From Strigops habroptila (lineage: Eukaryota > Chordata > Aves > Psittaciformes > Psittacidae), in NCBI RefSeq assembly GCF_004027225.2, contig NC_044296.2:5265943-5329942 (forward strand): DNA of 64,000 nt. The letters are read 5' to 3'. Below the pieces are notes generated by a model, which worked only from the letters and a program-made list of their open reading frames with translations, did no database searches and was not told where the DNA came from. Numbering within the stretch: position 1 is the first letter of the stretch; every line of letters begins with the position of its first letter. A program made the translations under genes and the position numbers. Shown in pieces: positions 41,830-52,527 of the stretch.

Positions 41830-44340
41830 ATGAGGCAGTTGGGGACGAGGCGCGCGAGTCTCTCTGCCAGCCTGAAGATAGGGAACCACCGGGGCTGTGG
41901 CCGGACGCTGGAGGAAGAGGAGGTGCACATCCCCTTTGCCCAGGAGAGCCTGGTAAAGCAATGGAGCTCCATGCAGAACGTGATGGACAGAAACCAGGAG
42001 AAGAGCAAGGCTCCCCTTCAAAGGAACAAGTTCTTGCTCAACATTAACGTGGGTGGTAAGTTGTTCCAGATAGCTTACAGCATCGTGGCCCGGTACCCCG
42101 TCACCCGGCTCGGGAAGCTGGCCCTTTATACAGACCCTACAAAGAAGCTGCAGCTCTGTGATGACTACTCGGTGCAGAAGAATGAGTACTTCTTCGACAG
42201 AGATCCTTCCATTTTCCACTACATCTTCCACTTCTACCGCAGCGGGGTCCTGTGGATAATGGATGAGATATGCCCCAGTAACTTTGTGGAGGAAATTGAG
42301 TACTGGGGAATCCATCTGAAATACTCCCAACGCTGCTGCCGGATCCTGTTTGAGGAAAAGCAAGATGAACTCAGTGAGTACCTGAAAATCCAGAAGGAGC
42401 TGGTGGCAGAGCTGGAGCCCCTGGACTCAGGGGAGCAGTTTGAGGGCAAATTTCTGGGACGGTTTCGGGAGATGATCTGGAACCTCATTGAGAACCCATA
42501 CTCCTCTGTCGCAGCCAAGATCATTGCTGTCATGTCGAGCTTCTTTGTGCTTATCTCCATCGTGGGCATGACACTGAGCACAGTGGAGGAGATGAAACAC
42601 AAGACAGGGAAGGTGTGGATGGAGCAGCTGGAGATGATCTGTGCCATCTTCTTCACCTCCGAATACTTCATGCGGCTCATCTCCTCCTCCAGCTTCAAGA
42701 ACTTCTTGCGGGCAGCATTCAATGCTGTGGACCTGGTGACCATCCTGCCCTTCTACATCCAGATCCTCTTTGAAAGCCTGGATGAAGGAGACACACTTTA
42801 CCATGAGGAGCTGCACAAGATGGAGAATGTGAGCAAGCTGGGCAAAGTCCTCAAGCTCATCAAACTCATGAGGATCTTCCGCATCCTCAAGCTGGCGCGC
42901 CACTCCACCGGCCTCCGGGCTTTTGGCTTCACCATGCGCCAGTGCTACCAGCAGGTTTGCTGCCTCTTCCTCTTCATCGCCATGGGGGTCTTCACCTTCT
43001 CTGCTCTCATGCACTCGGTGGAACATGATGTCCCAGGCACCAACTTCACCAGTATCCCCTACGCGTGGTGGTGGGCAGCGGTAAGGTGTGAGCACCTTCT
43101 TCCAGAGAGGTGGAGTGGTGGGGCTCCGTGTGCAGGGGCTGCTCCAGTGCTCAAGGGATTCACTGCTGCTGGCCAGGAGGTGGAAAAGGGCCCAGTCTTC
43201 CCAAAAGCTCAGTAATGGTGGGAAAACCAGAACCCTGCACACTCAGCAGCTCAAAAGCTGGTGCTGGGGGTGGTTGGTGGGACAGGGCTGGTGACCTGTG
43301 AACCTCCAGGCCTGGGTTAGCAACAAGGGGGATGTAACTTGGGATTACCTCTCAGCTGAGGAGCATCTTAAAGCACTCGAGAGCCAGGGGTTAAAAGGGC
43401 ATTTTGATTTACGGATCAAATGATCCCACAGATCACCTCTGCCCTTATAATCCCCCCTGGCCACTGCAGGCTGCCTGCTTCAAATTCCTTGAGGAAGTAC
43501 AAGAATCACTTGGCAGAATCACCAGATTTGGGTATTTAAACATCCTGGGCTGACCCTGGCCCTGGTCAGCACAGCTCCAGCAGAGCCCAAACTTCTCTGT
43601 TCTCACCCCGTCCCCCAGCCCTGCTCCCCCAAGCATCCAAACACAGTTCCTCTGGGTTCATTCCTGGCCTGTGCCTCTGCTTCCCATGGAGGGAGGGTCC
43701 GGGAAGCTTCATTCCTGTGGGACCGGGCAGCTCATGGCCAGGAAGCACTGGAGCCACCTCCCCATGGGGGCAGGAAGCTCCAGCAAGTCTGACTCTGGGA
43801 AAGTCCAGCTCGGTGACGTGCAGCTGCTTTTGAAGAGACAATATGAAGGCGAGGAGGGAGGGGGGAGGTTTGTCTCTGGTCTCTGCTGCTGGGGCCTCGT
43901 CCAGCCCTTTCCTTGGGCTCTCCCAGCCTGCTGGGTGCTGAAGCAGGCACAGCCAAGGGCAGTGCCATTCCCAGGTGATACACGGGGGCAATGGGGAGGT
44001 GGATCCCAGTGCCAGCAGGGCTTGTTCATATGGGATTTTATCCTTTCCCTTCCTCATCCTCGCCCAGGTCAGCCTCTCCACTGTGGGCTATGGAGACACT
44101 GTGCCTGACACGGTGCTCGGCAGGATGGTGGCGTTTGGCTGCATCTCCTTTGGCATCATCCTCAACGGCATGCCCATCTCCATCCTCTACAACAAGTTCT
44201 CTGACTACTATGCCAAGCTGAAGGCCCATGAGAACGAGATCAGCCGCTTGCTGAAGCTCTCCAGGAGGCTCTGCTTGAAGGAGCGAATCCTGAGGAAGCT
44301 GTCGGAATGCTGCAGAGATGACCCCCGCAGCCACCACTGA
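41830..44340 (+). CDS. Silent voltage-gated K+ channel subunit, KCNV2-like (Kv8)
   Basis: Modifier alpha subunit. Kv8 proteins do not form channels alone but join Kv2 subunits and shift their gating. Two exons, 41830-43080 and 44068-44340, split between WWWAA and [10 protein letters not shown] in the pore. They give 507 residues. The T1 tetramerisation domain is at about 67-175 ([26 protein letters not shown]). S1 is at about 230-252, S2 267-285 and S3 298-316. S4 lies at 336-358 with repeated basic residues ([15 protein letters not shown]). S5 is at 372-395, the filter TVGYGD at 422-427, and S6 has [21 protein letters not shown]6 lacks the PVP bend of conducting Kv channels. The [11 protein letters not shown] and WWWAAV wording is closest to KCNV2. 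Human KCNV2 is elsewhere (9p24), so this is probably a second Kv8 paralog. An upstream in-frame ATG at 41,743 is possible. Confidence 0.88.
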
Positions 44341-44784
44341 CCACCAGCCCTTCAACCCCCCATGGTCTGTCCAGTCTGGCCACCCCTGCACCGCGTCCTG
44401 TCCCCTAGGGAAGCTCCACAGCTTGGGCAGTGAGCAGCAAGTCACGGCAGCGTCAGGGGGTTCTGGTCTTGTGCCAGCTGGGCTGGTTGGAGGGGTGGAA
44501 TGTGGCCATGACTGTGGTGTGACCTTCCCCACTATGGTTCTACTGTCCTGCAGCTAAAGACTGTGCTGTATGGCCAAGGCAGGACATCTGTCTGTCCTAG
44601 GCTGGGGATGGGGCACCCTAAGGACATGGGGAGCAAGCACGGGATGCGCGGCGCTGAGCTGTCGCCTTTCTCAGGATGTCAGAAGTGGACACCAGGATGA
44701 GGTGAAGCCCAGTGTGACACCTTGTGCAGTCATGTCTCTGCTCCTGGGTTGAGTGGGACATACACAGGCAGTGGCCTCATGACT

Positions 44785-44822
44785 CATAGAATCCCAGACT
44801 GGTTTGGGTTGGGAGGGATTCG
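44785..44822 (-). mobile_element. CR1 LINE 3' end scrap in channel gene 3' UTR
   Basis: Only TCATAGAATCCCAGACTGG and the adjoining TTTGGGTTGGGAGGGAT survive, antisense, within the probable 3' UTR of the KCNV2-like gene. Confidence 0.75.
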
Positions 44823-44993
44823 GGTGAAGGCCCATGGAAGAGCCTGTGGCCGTGTGTCCTTCCAGCCAAACCCACTTTCCTCCCCTGGGAGCCTGAGGGA
44901 ACTGTCCTGGCTCAGGCTGCTTCTGTGATGGGATCCATGGGCGCTCTGGGGGTGCAGATCTGGCAGCCAGAACACCCCCAGGAATAGGCATTG

Positions 44994-45060
44994 AATAAAC
45001 CAGGCCAAACCCATTCCTTGTCTTGGATTATTGGCCAGGCACGTTGTGTCATTCAATAAA
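44994..45060 (+). other. Poly(A) signals of the KCNV2-like gene
   Basis: Two AATAAA hexamers at 44,994-44,999 and 45,055-45,060, about 650-720 bases after the stop codon. They imply two possible 3' ends. Confidence 0.55.
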
Positions 45061-46505
45061 CTGCCTGTAACTCGGCAGCAAAAAGAGGACATCTCCACAG
45101 GGCTGTTGCCCTTCAATGGGAGGACAGGGCTCCCATGGGATGTGTCCATGTGCTGGTTTTGGGATGAGGTGCCCGGCCGTGGGTGCACTGGGAGAGGAGC
45201 TGGAACATCTGCATGTGCTCAGGATGCACCAGTTGGCTCTGCCCTGTGTGCGCATCCCGGGGCAGTGGGGAGCACATCTGTGGGACACAGGGGATAGATT
45301 TGCCTTCTGGGGTGAGATCATGTCTAATCAATGGGCTCCCAGGAGGGGGGTTCACCCTTTCCTTGGGTGGGATGGGCAGAGGGACCTGAGGCTACAGGGC
45401 AGAAGCTGCTGGTGCTGCTTTCAGGTGAGTGGTGGGAGGAAACCGGTGCTGCGGGGCCAGGGGGGGGATTTGGGCACTTGCAAACTGGCCGGGGGGGGTC
45501 CTGGGCTCAGCTGGGGACCACAGTTAAACTGCTGCTGGTAGAAACCGCTGGCAGTGGTTTGGAGGGGCCGAGCCCTCTGGCAGCGAGTCCTGGACCGCAG
45601 GGGACAAGGGTGCGAGATGGGGAGCCCAGCCCTCACCCCAGCACCCCCACCCGCTCCCCAGTACCCCCAGCACCCCCCGTCCTCTGTGCGCCTCCACAGC
45701 ACAGCTCAGATCAGCTGCTCCAGCTCTTTCCTATCCCTTCCCTTCCACAAGGAAGCTTCTGTCTGGGTACAGCCTCCTCTGGTGATCTTCCCCTGCCAGC
45801 AGCATCACCTCCAGAAACCTTTACGCTCCCCTCAGCCCAAACCCCTGTCACTGCACCCCTCCATGTGCCCACATCACCTCCCTTGGGGGACCCTCCTGTC
45901 CCCCATTGCAGAGTGGGTGATGCATCCTGAGACCATTCAGTTTCCAGAGAATGGGGGTCAGCGCCCCGCCCTCCCATCGCTGGCTGTGCAGTGGTTGAAT
46001 CTCCATCTGCTTCCTCCCCATGCCCACGAGGTGCCTGCTCACCCTCTTCCAGCCCCATCCAGGCAGCTCCCACAAGCTCTTCTCCTCAGAAAACAGCACT
46101 TTTAATAGTTCCTCTGGATTCATTTTACAAGTCTCAGCAATGCAGAAATGTACAGACATTTACAGGACACTGTACAGGCAGTTTCTCTCATATATTAGTG
46201 CTCTTGCTATATACATATGGTACAGCCTGCGGGAAGCCTCTGCCAAGGCAAAATCTGCACCCTGAGATGCAGATTGCCCCAGGGTTGCCGAGTTGCTCAG
46301 GCTTCTTCAGGTTGATTTAATCCAGGCTTGGTCCTGAGCCTTCCCCGTGGGTGACAGCAGCCAGGGCAGAGCTGGGCACCCCCTTGCTTTGCTCACCCCA
46401 ATCTCCTTTAGTGGGTGTTGCAGGACAGAGACCCCCAGAGATGCTCTGGGGGGAGCAGGAGCAGCCTCTGCCATGGTGGTTTTCCACCTCCCTGCTCCTC
46501 CTGCC
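45061..46505. other. Intergenic, KCNV2-like to ADMP
   Basis: Convergent gap. The last 300-400 bases probably hold the ADMP 3' UTR (minus strand). AT-rich TATATACATATG near 46,210 could carry a variant poly(A) signal, but no canonical one was seen. No other gene supported. Confidence 0.5.
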
Positions 46506-49021
46506 TCAGTGGCAGCCGCAGCTCCCGGCCACCATGTCATCGTACTGCTTGAGGACCACGTTCTCATCGTCATCGAAGTAGAGGAGGTTGATGGAGTAGA
46601 GCTTGTCGGGCACGCAGCAGGGGCTGCTGACCCCCTCACTCAGCTTGAGGGCATTGATGATGGACTGCACCGTGGCATGGTTGGTCGGCCGCATGTTCTC
46701 GCCCAGTGGGAAGGGGCAGGAGCCTTTGCAGTGGTAAGCATTGTACCCTCGTGGTGAGATGATCCAGCCTGACCAGCCGATCTCCTCGAAGTCCACAGAC
46801 AAGGGATGCCTCTGGCAGGGCTGGAGCCGGTCCAGCGAGCGCGTGCTGCGCGGCACCGACAGCTTGGCGGGGACAACGGGGGCCTGAGGCTGGAAATCTG
46901 CCAGAAAGGAGCACCCAATGCCATCACCACCACACCCGCGGGGGAGGAGGGAGAACGTGGTGCAGCCCCCACTGCCCACCCCTCCTGCAGGCTTTGCCTG
47001 TGAGCCCTTTGGTCACAGCCTGGCACCAGCCCCAACTTCACAGCCCCATCGGCCACACTCATCAGGGTGAGTAAAATGCAGATTTACATCTGCACAGACT
47101 AAACCAGAAAGGAGATGCCCTCTCCCTCTGGCTGGAGAAGGAGCTTTGGATTTGACAGGCTGATAGAGCTGGGCTGGTTCACCCTGGAGAAGAGAAGGCT
47201 CCTTAAGCGGAAACCTTAGAGCAGCTCCAGTGCCTAAAGGGGCTCCAGGAAACCTGGAGAAGGGCTTCGGACAAGGGCCTGTAGGGACAGGACAAGGGGG
47301 AATGGTGGCACCAAGGGAGCTGATCCAGGGCACATGAGACCCACCTGGGAAGCCGGCCATGGAGGGAGATGCTCCCCGGCGCCCATCATCCGTAAACAGG
47401 ACCAACATGGGCCTCTTGCTCTCATGGTGGTCCCTGCCAGATGCGAACTGCAGCGGAGGGGGCTCAAAGGGGCTCCCCCCCAGCCCCTGCACTGTCACCA
47501 GCAAACCCTGGTTGCTGCTTTCATCTTCAGTCCAGTCGCGAACCTGGGGGACCAAACCAGTGTCACTGTGGCACAACAGACTGGGGCAGGCTCCGCGCTG
47601 GGCAGGTGCCCGGCCAGCAGAGCTGATGCTGAGTCAGCAATGGAGAGGGGTGAATTGGGACTGATTTCCCCCCTCCTTGGCCACACTCCACGTCCCAGCC
47701 ATGGGAAGGGGCTGTGCTGGGGCTCAAGGGACATCGAGGCGGGAGCCAGCACTAGTGAACAGTGGGACTAGTCTGGGGCAGGATGGAGCAGCCCCACAGC
47801 ACTCTTGGCAGCCCGTCCCCCCCATCCCAGAGGCTGCACCCCTCCACGTGTCTGCAGAGACTCCAGATAGGAAATTGCATTGGAGCATGAAGAGCTGCTG
47901 GGAGATGAAAAGGGTTAAAACAAGCTCCTGCACCCAACCCCAGGGTCCCCTCTGTGCCCCCCCACCCCGACCAGGGGACAAGCAACTCACAGCCTGGGTG
48001 ATGGCAAAGACCTCCCAGCCTGAGCCCTGCAGCGGGACCAGCCTGGCTGCCAGCAGCTTCCTGCTCCCCGGCGCGGCCACCTCGCTCCTCTCCAGCACTT
48101 GGTAGACACTGACCTGGGGAGGCAGCAAAGGGGGTTATAAACTGCTCGAAGGAGAGACCCCGGGCACAGGAGCTGGAGGGAAAATAGGAGACGGGGGAGT
48201 TGGCAGCTTGGGTTTGTCCGAAGCGACGGGTGCTTTGGTTGGTGCATGCACGAGCTGGAATGATGTTTAATAACTCATCATGATCCTCTGTGCAATACGA
48301 TGGCACTTGGTCAGAGGAATTTCCAGAGCCAGGCCATGCTCCCGCTGCAGGTGAGTGACTGCAATGTGCCGGTGGCAGCCCCACGCACAGCCTGGGGCAC
48401 ATCCCAGCTCCCATCTCTGTCCTCACCCCCGTGCCCATCCTGTACCCATCCTCATCCCATCCCCATGTCCCCATCTCCATCCCATGTCCCTATCCCCATG
48501 TCCCCATCCCAGGTCCCCTCCCTGCCCCATCCCACTCCCCCTCACCTGGCACAAGTGGTGCTTTTTGGGCACGTCAGTGACCCTGGGCCAGAGGCGGAAG
48601 AGGTGCAGCTCTGCCGTCAGGATCTTCTCGCTCTTGGCCACGCTGGAGAGGACGAAGAGGAACCGCATCTCCTCGCTCTGGGCTGGAGGAGAGACCGGGT
48701 TGAGGAGCAGAGACAAACCACAGCCCCATCCAGCACCTCAGGGACCCCCCAACCCTTACTCTTATCCAAGAAGCTGCGGACCGTGTTGCCCTCCAGGATA
48801 TCGGGATTCTTGGTGACACCATCCGCATTGGCAATGGTGTTGAATAGATCCACCATGTACTGGGGCGGCTGCTTGACATGAGCCGGGGGGGGTGGAGGGT
48901 CTTCCATGCCAAAGACTTCCAGGAGCCTCTTCAGCGCCTCAGCTCTCTGGCTCTCTGCTCCAGCTGGGCTTGGGCACGTCGGCTTGGCCAGTGCCAGCAG
49001 CAGCAGGATGGTCCCCAGCAT
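46506..49021 (-). CDS. ADMP: ADMP, anti-dorsalizing morphogenetic protein (BMP family)
   Basis: Secreted BMP-type TGF-beta ligand made in the organizer/node; with Chordin it scales dorsoventral patterning. Five exons on the minus strand: 49021-48760, 48682-48546, 48113-47991, 47543-47345 and 46897-46506. Phases agree, giving 370 residues. It has a signal peptide (MLGTILLLLALAKP) and a TGF-beta propeptide with FLFVLSSVAKSEKILTAELH in exon 2. RSTR at 257-260 is a likely furin-type cleavage site. The 103-residue cystine-knot domain (268-370) has seven cysteines. Family wording is DFEEIGWSGWI, GYNAYHCKGSCPFPLGEN, NHATVQSIINALK, LYFDDDENVVLKQYDDMV and the ending SCGCH. This fits ADMP better than BMP2/4 (ending GCGCR) or Nodal as I recall them. 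A BMP2/4-like relative cannot be excluded without a tree. Confidence 0.85.
47155..47305 (+). mobile_element. CR1 LINE internal-tail fragment in ADMP intron 4
   Basis: About 150 bases matching only the inner part of the tail (CTGGAGAAGAGAAGGCTCC to GGGACAGGACAAGGGG). The usual 3' end is missing. Antisense to ADMP. Confidence 0.88.
48438..48520 (+). repeat. CCCCATCCCATGTCC simple repeat in ADMP intron 2
   Basis: Irregular CCCATCC, CCCATGT and CTCATCC units. The strand used by ADMP is G-rich here. Confidence 0.8.
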
Positions 49022-49044
49022 GGCTCTGCTGTCCCTGCCCAGCT

Positions 49045-49085
49045 CCACTGCCCTCTGCCTCCCCCGAGCTGCATTTATAACTGGC
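49045..49085 (-). promoter_or_regulatory. ADMP: ADMP TATA box
   Basis: On the minus strand AGTTATAAATGCAGC places TTATAAAT at 49,080-49,073, 52 to 59 bases before the start codon. Transcription would begin near 49,045-49,050 with a 5' UTR of about 25-30 bases. No CpG island is present, as expected of a tissue-restricted gene. Confidence 0.6.
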
Positions 49086-49241
49086 TGGAAAGATGGATTG
49101 GAGTCAAACCTGTGCAGGAGCAATCAGGAGGGTAAAGAGAGCTAATGGCCATGCTAACAAGGTGTGAAGCTGGGCTCCGGGTGCTCTGCACCAATTAGAC
49201 CCAGTACACAAGTGGAGGGGATGGTGACTCAGCTCGGGGCT

Positions 49242-49255
49242 GGGGGGGGGGGGGG
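49242..49255 (+). repeat. G14 homopolymer upstream of ADMP
   Basis: Fourteen G in a row, with further G-runs either side (GGGGC before, CCCGGGGG after), about 160 bases upstream of the ADMP TATA box. Prone to sequencing error and G-quadruplex formation. Confidence 0.85.
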
Positions 49256-49639
49256 ACCCGGGGGTCTGGGCCCGTGCAGCCCCTCTGCAAGGCCCTGGGT
49301 GGGCTGCATTTGCTCTCCCCAGGAGACTAACTGGTTTTTAATGATGGCACTAATGGGACAAACAGGAGGACCTTTGTTGGAGCAGCGCAGCCCCGCAGAG
49401 ACGAGCAGCCCTGTCCCATCCCTGTCCTGCCACTGCCGGAGCACCGAGCATCGGGGGGCTCGGTGTCACACCGGTGTCCCCATCCATGAGTGAAGCAGCG
49501 GCTGCAGCAGGAACCCAGCAGCAGGAGGAACCAAACTGAAATTAAACTGGTGTTTTATCTTTTTAATAGCAAATTGGCTTCCTGGGGACTAAAAGACATT
49601 TGCTGCTAATTCCTGAACACTTGATAAAAATGAAATATC

Positions 49640-49926
49640 ATGAGAGTCACAGAATCACAAACTGGTTTGGGTTGAAGTGACTTTAAAGCTCCTCCAATTC
49701 CAACCCCCTGCCCCGGGCAGGGACACCTTCCACTAGAGCAGGTTGCTCCAAGCCCCTGTGTCCAACCTGGCCTTGAACACTGCCAGGGATGGGGCAGCCA
49801 CAGCTTCTCTGGGAAAAGTCTGTGCCAGCGCCTCAGCACCCTCACAGGGAAGAGCTTCTGCCTCAGAGCTCATCTCAATCTCCCCTCTGGCAGGTTAAAG
49901 CCATTCCCCTTGGCCTGTCCCTACAA
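49640..49926 (-). mobile_element. CR1 LINE 3' fragment (ACTTTTCC variant)
   Basis: Antisense copy from AGAGTCACAGAATCACAAAC to TGGCCTGTCCCTACAATGG. It carries TCTCTGGGAAAAGTCTGTGC, the minority variant. Confidence 0.93.
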
Positions 49927-51416
49927 TGGGTTAAAAAAGGATGTTGGGATAAAAGCCAATTCATTTGCCCTTATGTCCCAGTCACAGAGAAGCAGGTTGC
50001 TGAAGGTGGATGTGTTGGCGCAGTGCACTTCTGCTCCTTACATTTGTCATTTCTTTTAATCCCATGTGACTGAACAGAAAGAATTAGTATTATATGATAC
50101 GATACTCAACCAGTGCACCAGATAAAAAGAGCAGGACTAGAAAGGCCTGTTAGATCCTATAGGGAATAGGAAACCTGCCTGTGAATGAGGCCCAGAGGAA
50201 TGGGCTTTGCAAGAGGCTTGGCACGGAGAGGGGAAGGTGCAGGAGCAGAGCCAGCACCATTCATCTGTCCATCTGTCTGCCTGCTGGCAGGGACGGAGCA
50301 GCGCCGAAGAGTTCCAGGACAACACAACAGGAGATAACCTGAAGGCTACTTGCCCAGTTGGTGTCTGTGATTTATTCTAACCCAATGCTTGGCGGGTGAA
50401 AGGGATGTCAATTATCCAGAACAGGCAAGGACAGGCTTGAGTTAACTGATAGAGGAAACTATTCCTGACCTCTGGATCCTTTCCCTCTGCTTCCCAGCTC
50501 AGCAGCATGTCCTGCAGGATAACTGGGGCTGCCACAGAGAACTCCCTGCCCCACCATTGCACCAGTTTTCCCCTCCTCTTTGACTCCTGCTCCCCACTTT
50601 CCAAGCGTGCACCCCCCAGCCTGTGCCAGACGGCCGCATCCCACCATATCCCAGCGCAGCCTCCCGGGATGCTGGGGCAGACGGAGGGGCCTGGAGCTGC
50701 ACAGCAGAGCCCAAGGAGCTGCGAATTGCCCCCCATGTTTAATTTACAAGCTGCAAACCATTTTGGAGAAGGCTTCACTTCTACAGGAGCTGCTTCAAAC
50801 AGCTTCTATTCAACAAAGCCCAAATAAATGGCCTTGTCACATTTACATAGAGCACAGACAGTCTGGGGGGGGTCCTGCAGGAGCCTCTCCCTTCAGCTCC
50901 CCAGCCCTGCTCCCCCCTGCACTTGCACTGCTGGGGGGCCAGGATAGTGCAAGCGTGGTCTTGGTGGCTCTGAAGGTGAGGACATTGTACCAGTGAGGGC
51001 TGCAGTGGCTGGAGGCAGCTTCTGCCCAAAGCAGACTTTTCTCTCTGCCTTGTGAGTCCCTGCAGTTAGAGATAAACCCAGTGCACCCTCTCGGAAAAGG
51101 GGGATGCCTTGGACCAGCGAGAGGGAGAAGAGAGGCAGCTTGCTCCTATCAACTATTCCTTACTCCTGGGTTAACGTGATTTAACTTAACTTTCTCCTCC
51201 CTCTCTGCCTGTTAAAAACAGGGATTTGTTCTTCCTTTGTGGTTTGGGGTTTGTGTCTGCAACACAAAGTGATGCCCCCCTGGCCTGAAACAACAGCCTG
51301 CCCCAGAGCATCCCCTCCTCCTCCTGCCCCACAGCACTGCTAGCAGGCAGGAATGGCACATTCCAGGCTGCAGGAAGCCACTGGCAGGACCCATCTGTGC
51401 CTGCTGTCCTGGGGGA
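49927..51416. other. Intergenic, no gene seen
   Basis: Unique DNA with short random frames. No supported gene. Confidence 0.5.
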
Positions 51417-51472
51417 CCATGGGCAGGGACACCTTCCACTAGAGCAGGTTGCTCCAAGCCCCGTCCAACCAT
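51417..51472 (-). mobile_element. CR1 LINE 3' scrap
   Basis: 56 bases, CATGGGCAGGGACACCTTCC through AAGCCCCGTCCAACC. Both ends are lost. It shares the CAAGCCCCGTCCAAC break with the copy at 12,085-12,201. Confidence 0.85.
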
Positions 51473-52527
51473 CCTCATCCTCATCATCAGGTTACACTTT
51501 TCCCTTGAAGCACCAGCAGTGTGCTGCTGCAGCACCACTGCAAGCGCTGCTCGGCTCCAGCCTTGTCCCCACACAGACACAGCCCAGGGGTGAGCTGGGG
51601 GTGCTCCTGTGTCACCCTCCCAGATCCTGAGCCGGGAGCAGCAGATGGGTCACTCAGAGAGGAATGGGAGCAGCTCAGCCCCACCTCTGGATGTGTGCAG
51701 CTGTGCTTACCTAAGCAAGCAGCATCCCCTGAGGAGCAGCTGCCCAAGCACCTTCCCACCCCCATTTCCTGCAGGGATTTGCAAAACAAAAGCATGAACA
51801 TCCCCTGCAGCACCTCAGTGGGACACCCCCGGGGACCCTCGGACTCCCCCCGCATCCTCCAGCTGATCCTATGCCCCCAAGAAAGGGCAGCAAAGCTTGG
51901 AAGAAGTATTTGGGGGGCACAGCAGCGGTTTTTGAACCTGAGGTGCCTGTGCAGAAAGGTACGTTGAAGTAGGAGTAGAGGCTCTGCTGAACTGAGCTTA
52001 AGATACACTTGAGGATTAAGTAATTGTGGGTGTGCAGGAAAGTCCATCTGTGAGGGAACAGAAAGGAAATCCAATGTGAGGAGCTGCAACATCTTTACTG
52101 GGGGAGCTGCTGCCGGGGGTAGACACAACATCAGGCTCCAGCACCCACCACCCAGCACGGAAAGTGCTGTTTCCTGTCCAAGGCTCCCCAAATGAGGGTC
52201 TGGGCTCTTCGCTCCACCAGGTCAAGGCCTCAGTGGTAGGATTTGTTCCTCCATCTCGGTTTCAGTGCACAGGGCAAACAGAGGTTATTCTGAGTGCACA
52301 CTGTGAACCTTGCACTTGACCCTGTGAAGGCCCCATCTCTGGGGAGACAACCTGAGCTGTTACACATTAGCTTGGAGAAAAAAAGGTCTTGGAACATGAA
52401 ATGTTCATGGCAGCACTTTTTCCAGAGACATGCTCTTACACCAGGGAGCTGGGGAACGGAATTTCACATGGGATCATTCAGCATTTCTCTCTTGGGCAGG
52501 GGGCTGTGACTTGCATGGGCTTCTCAG

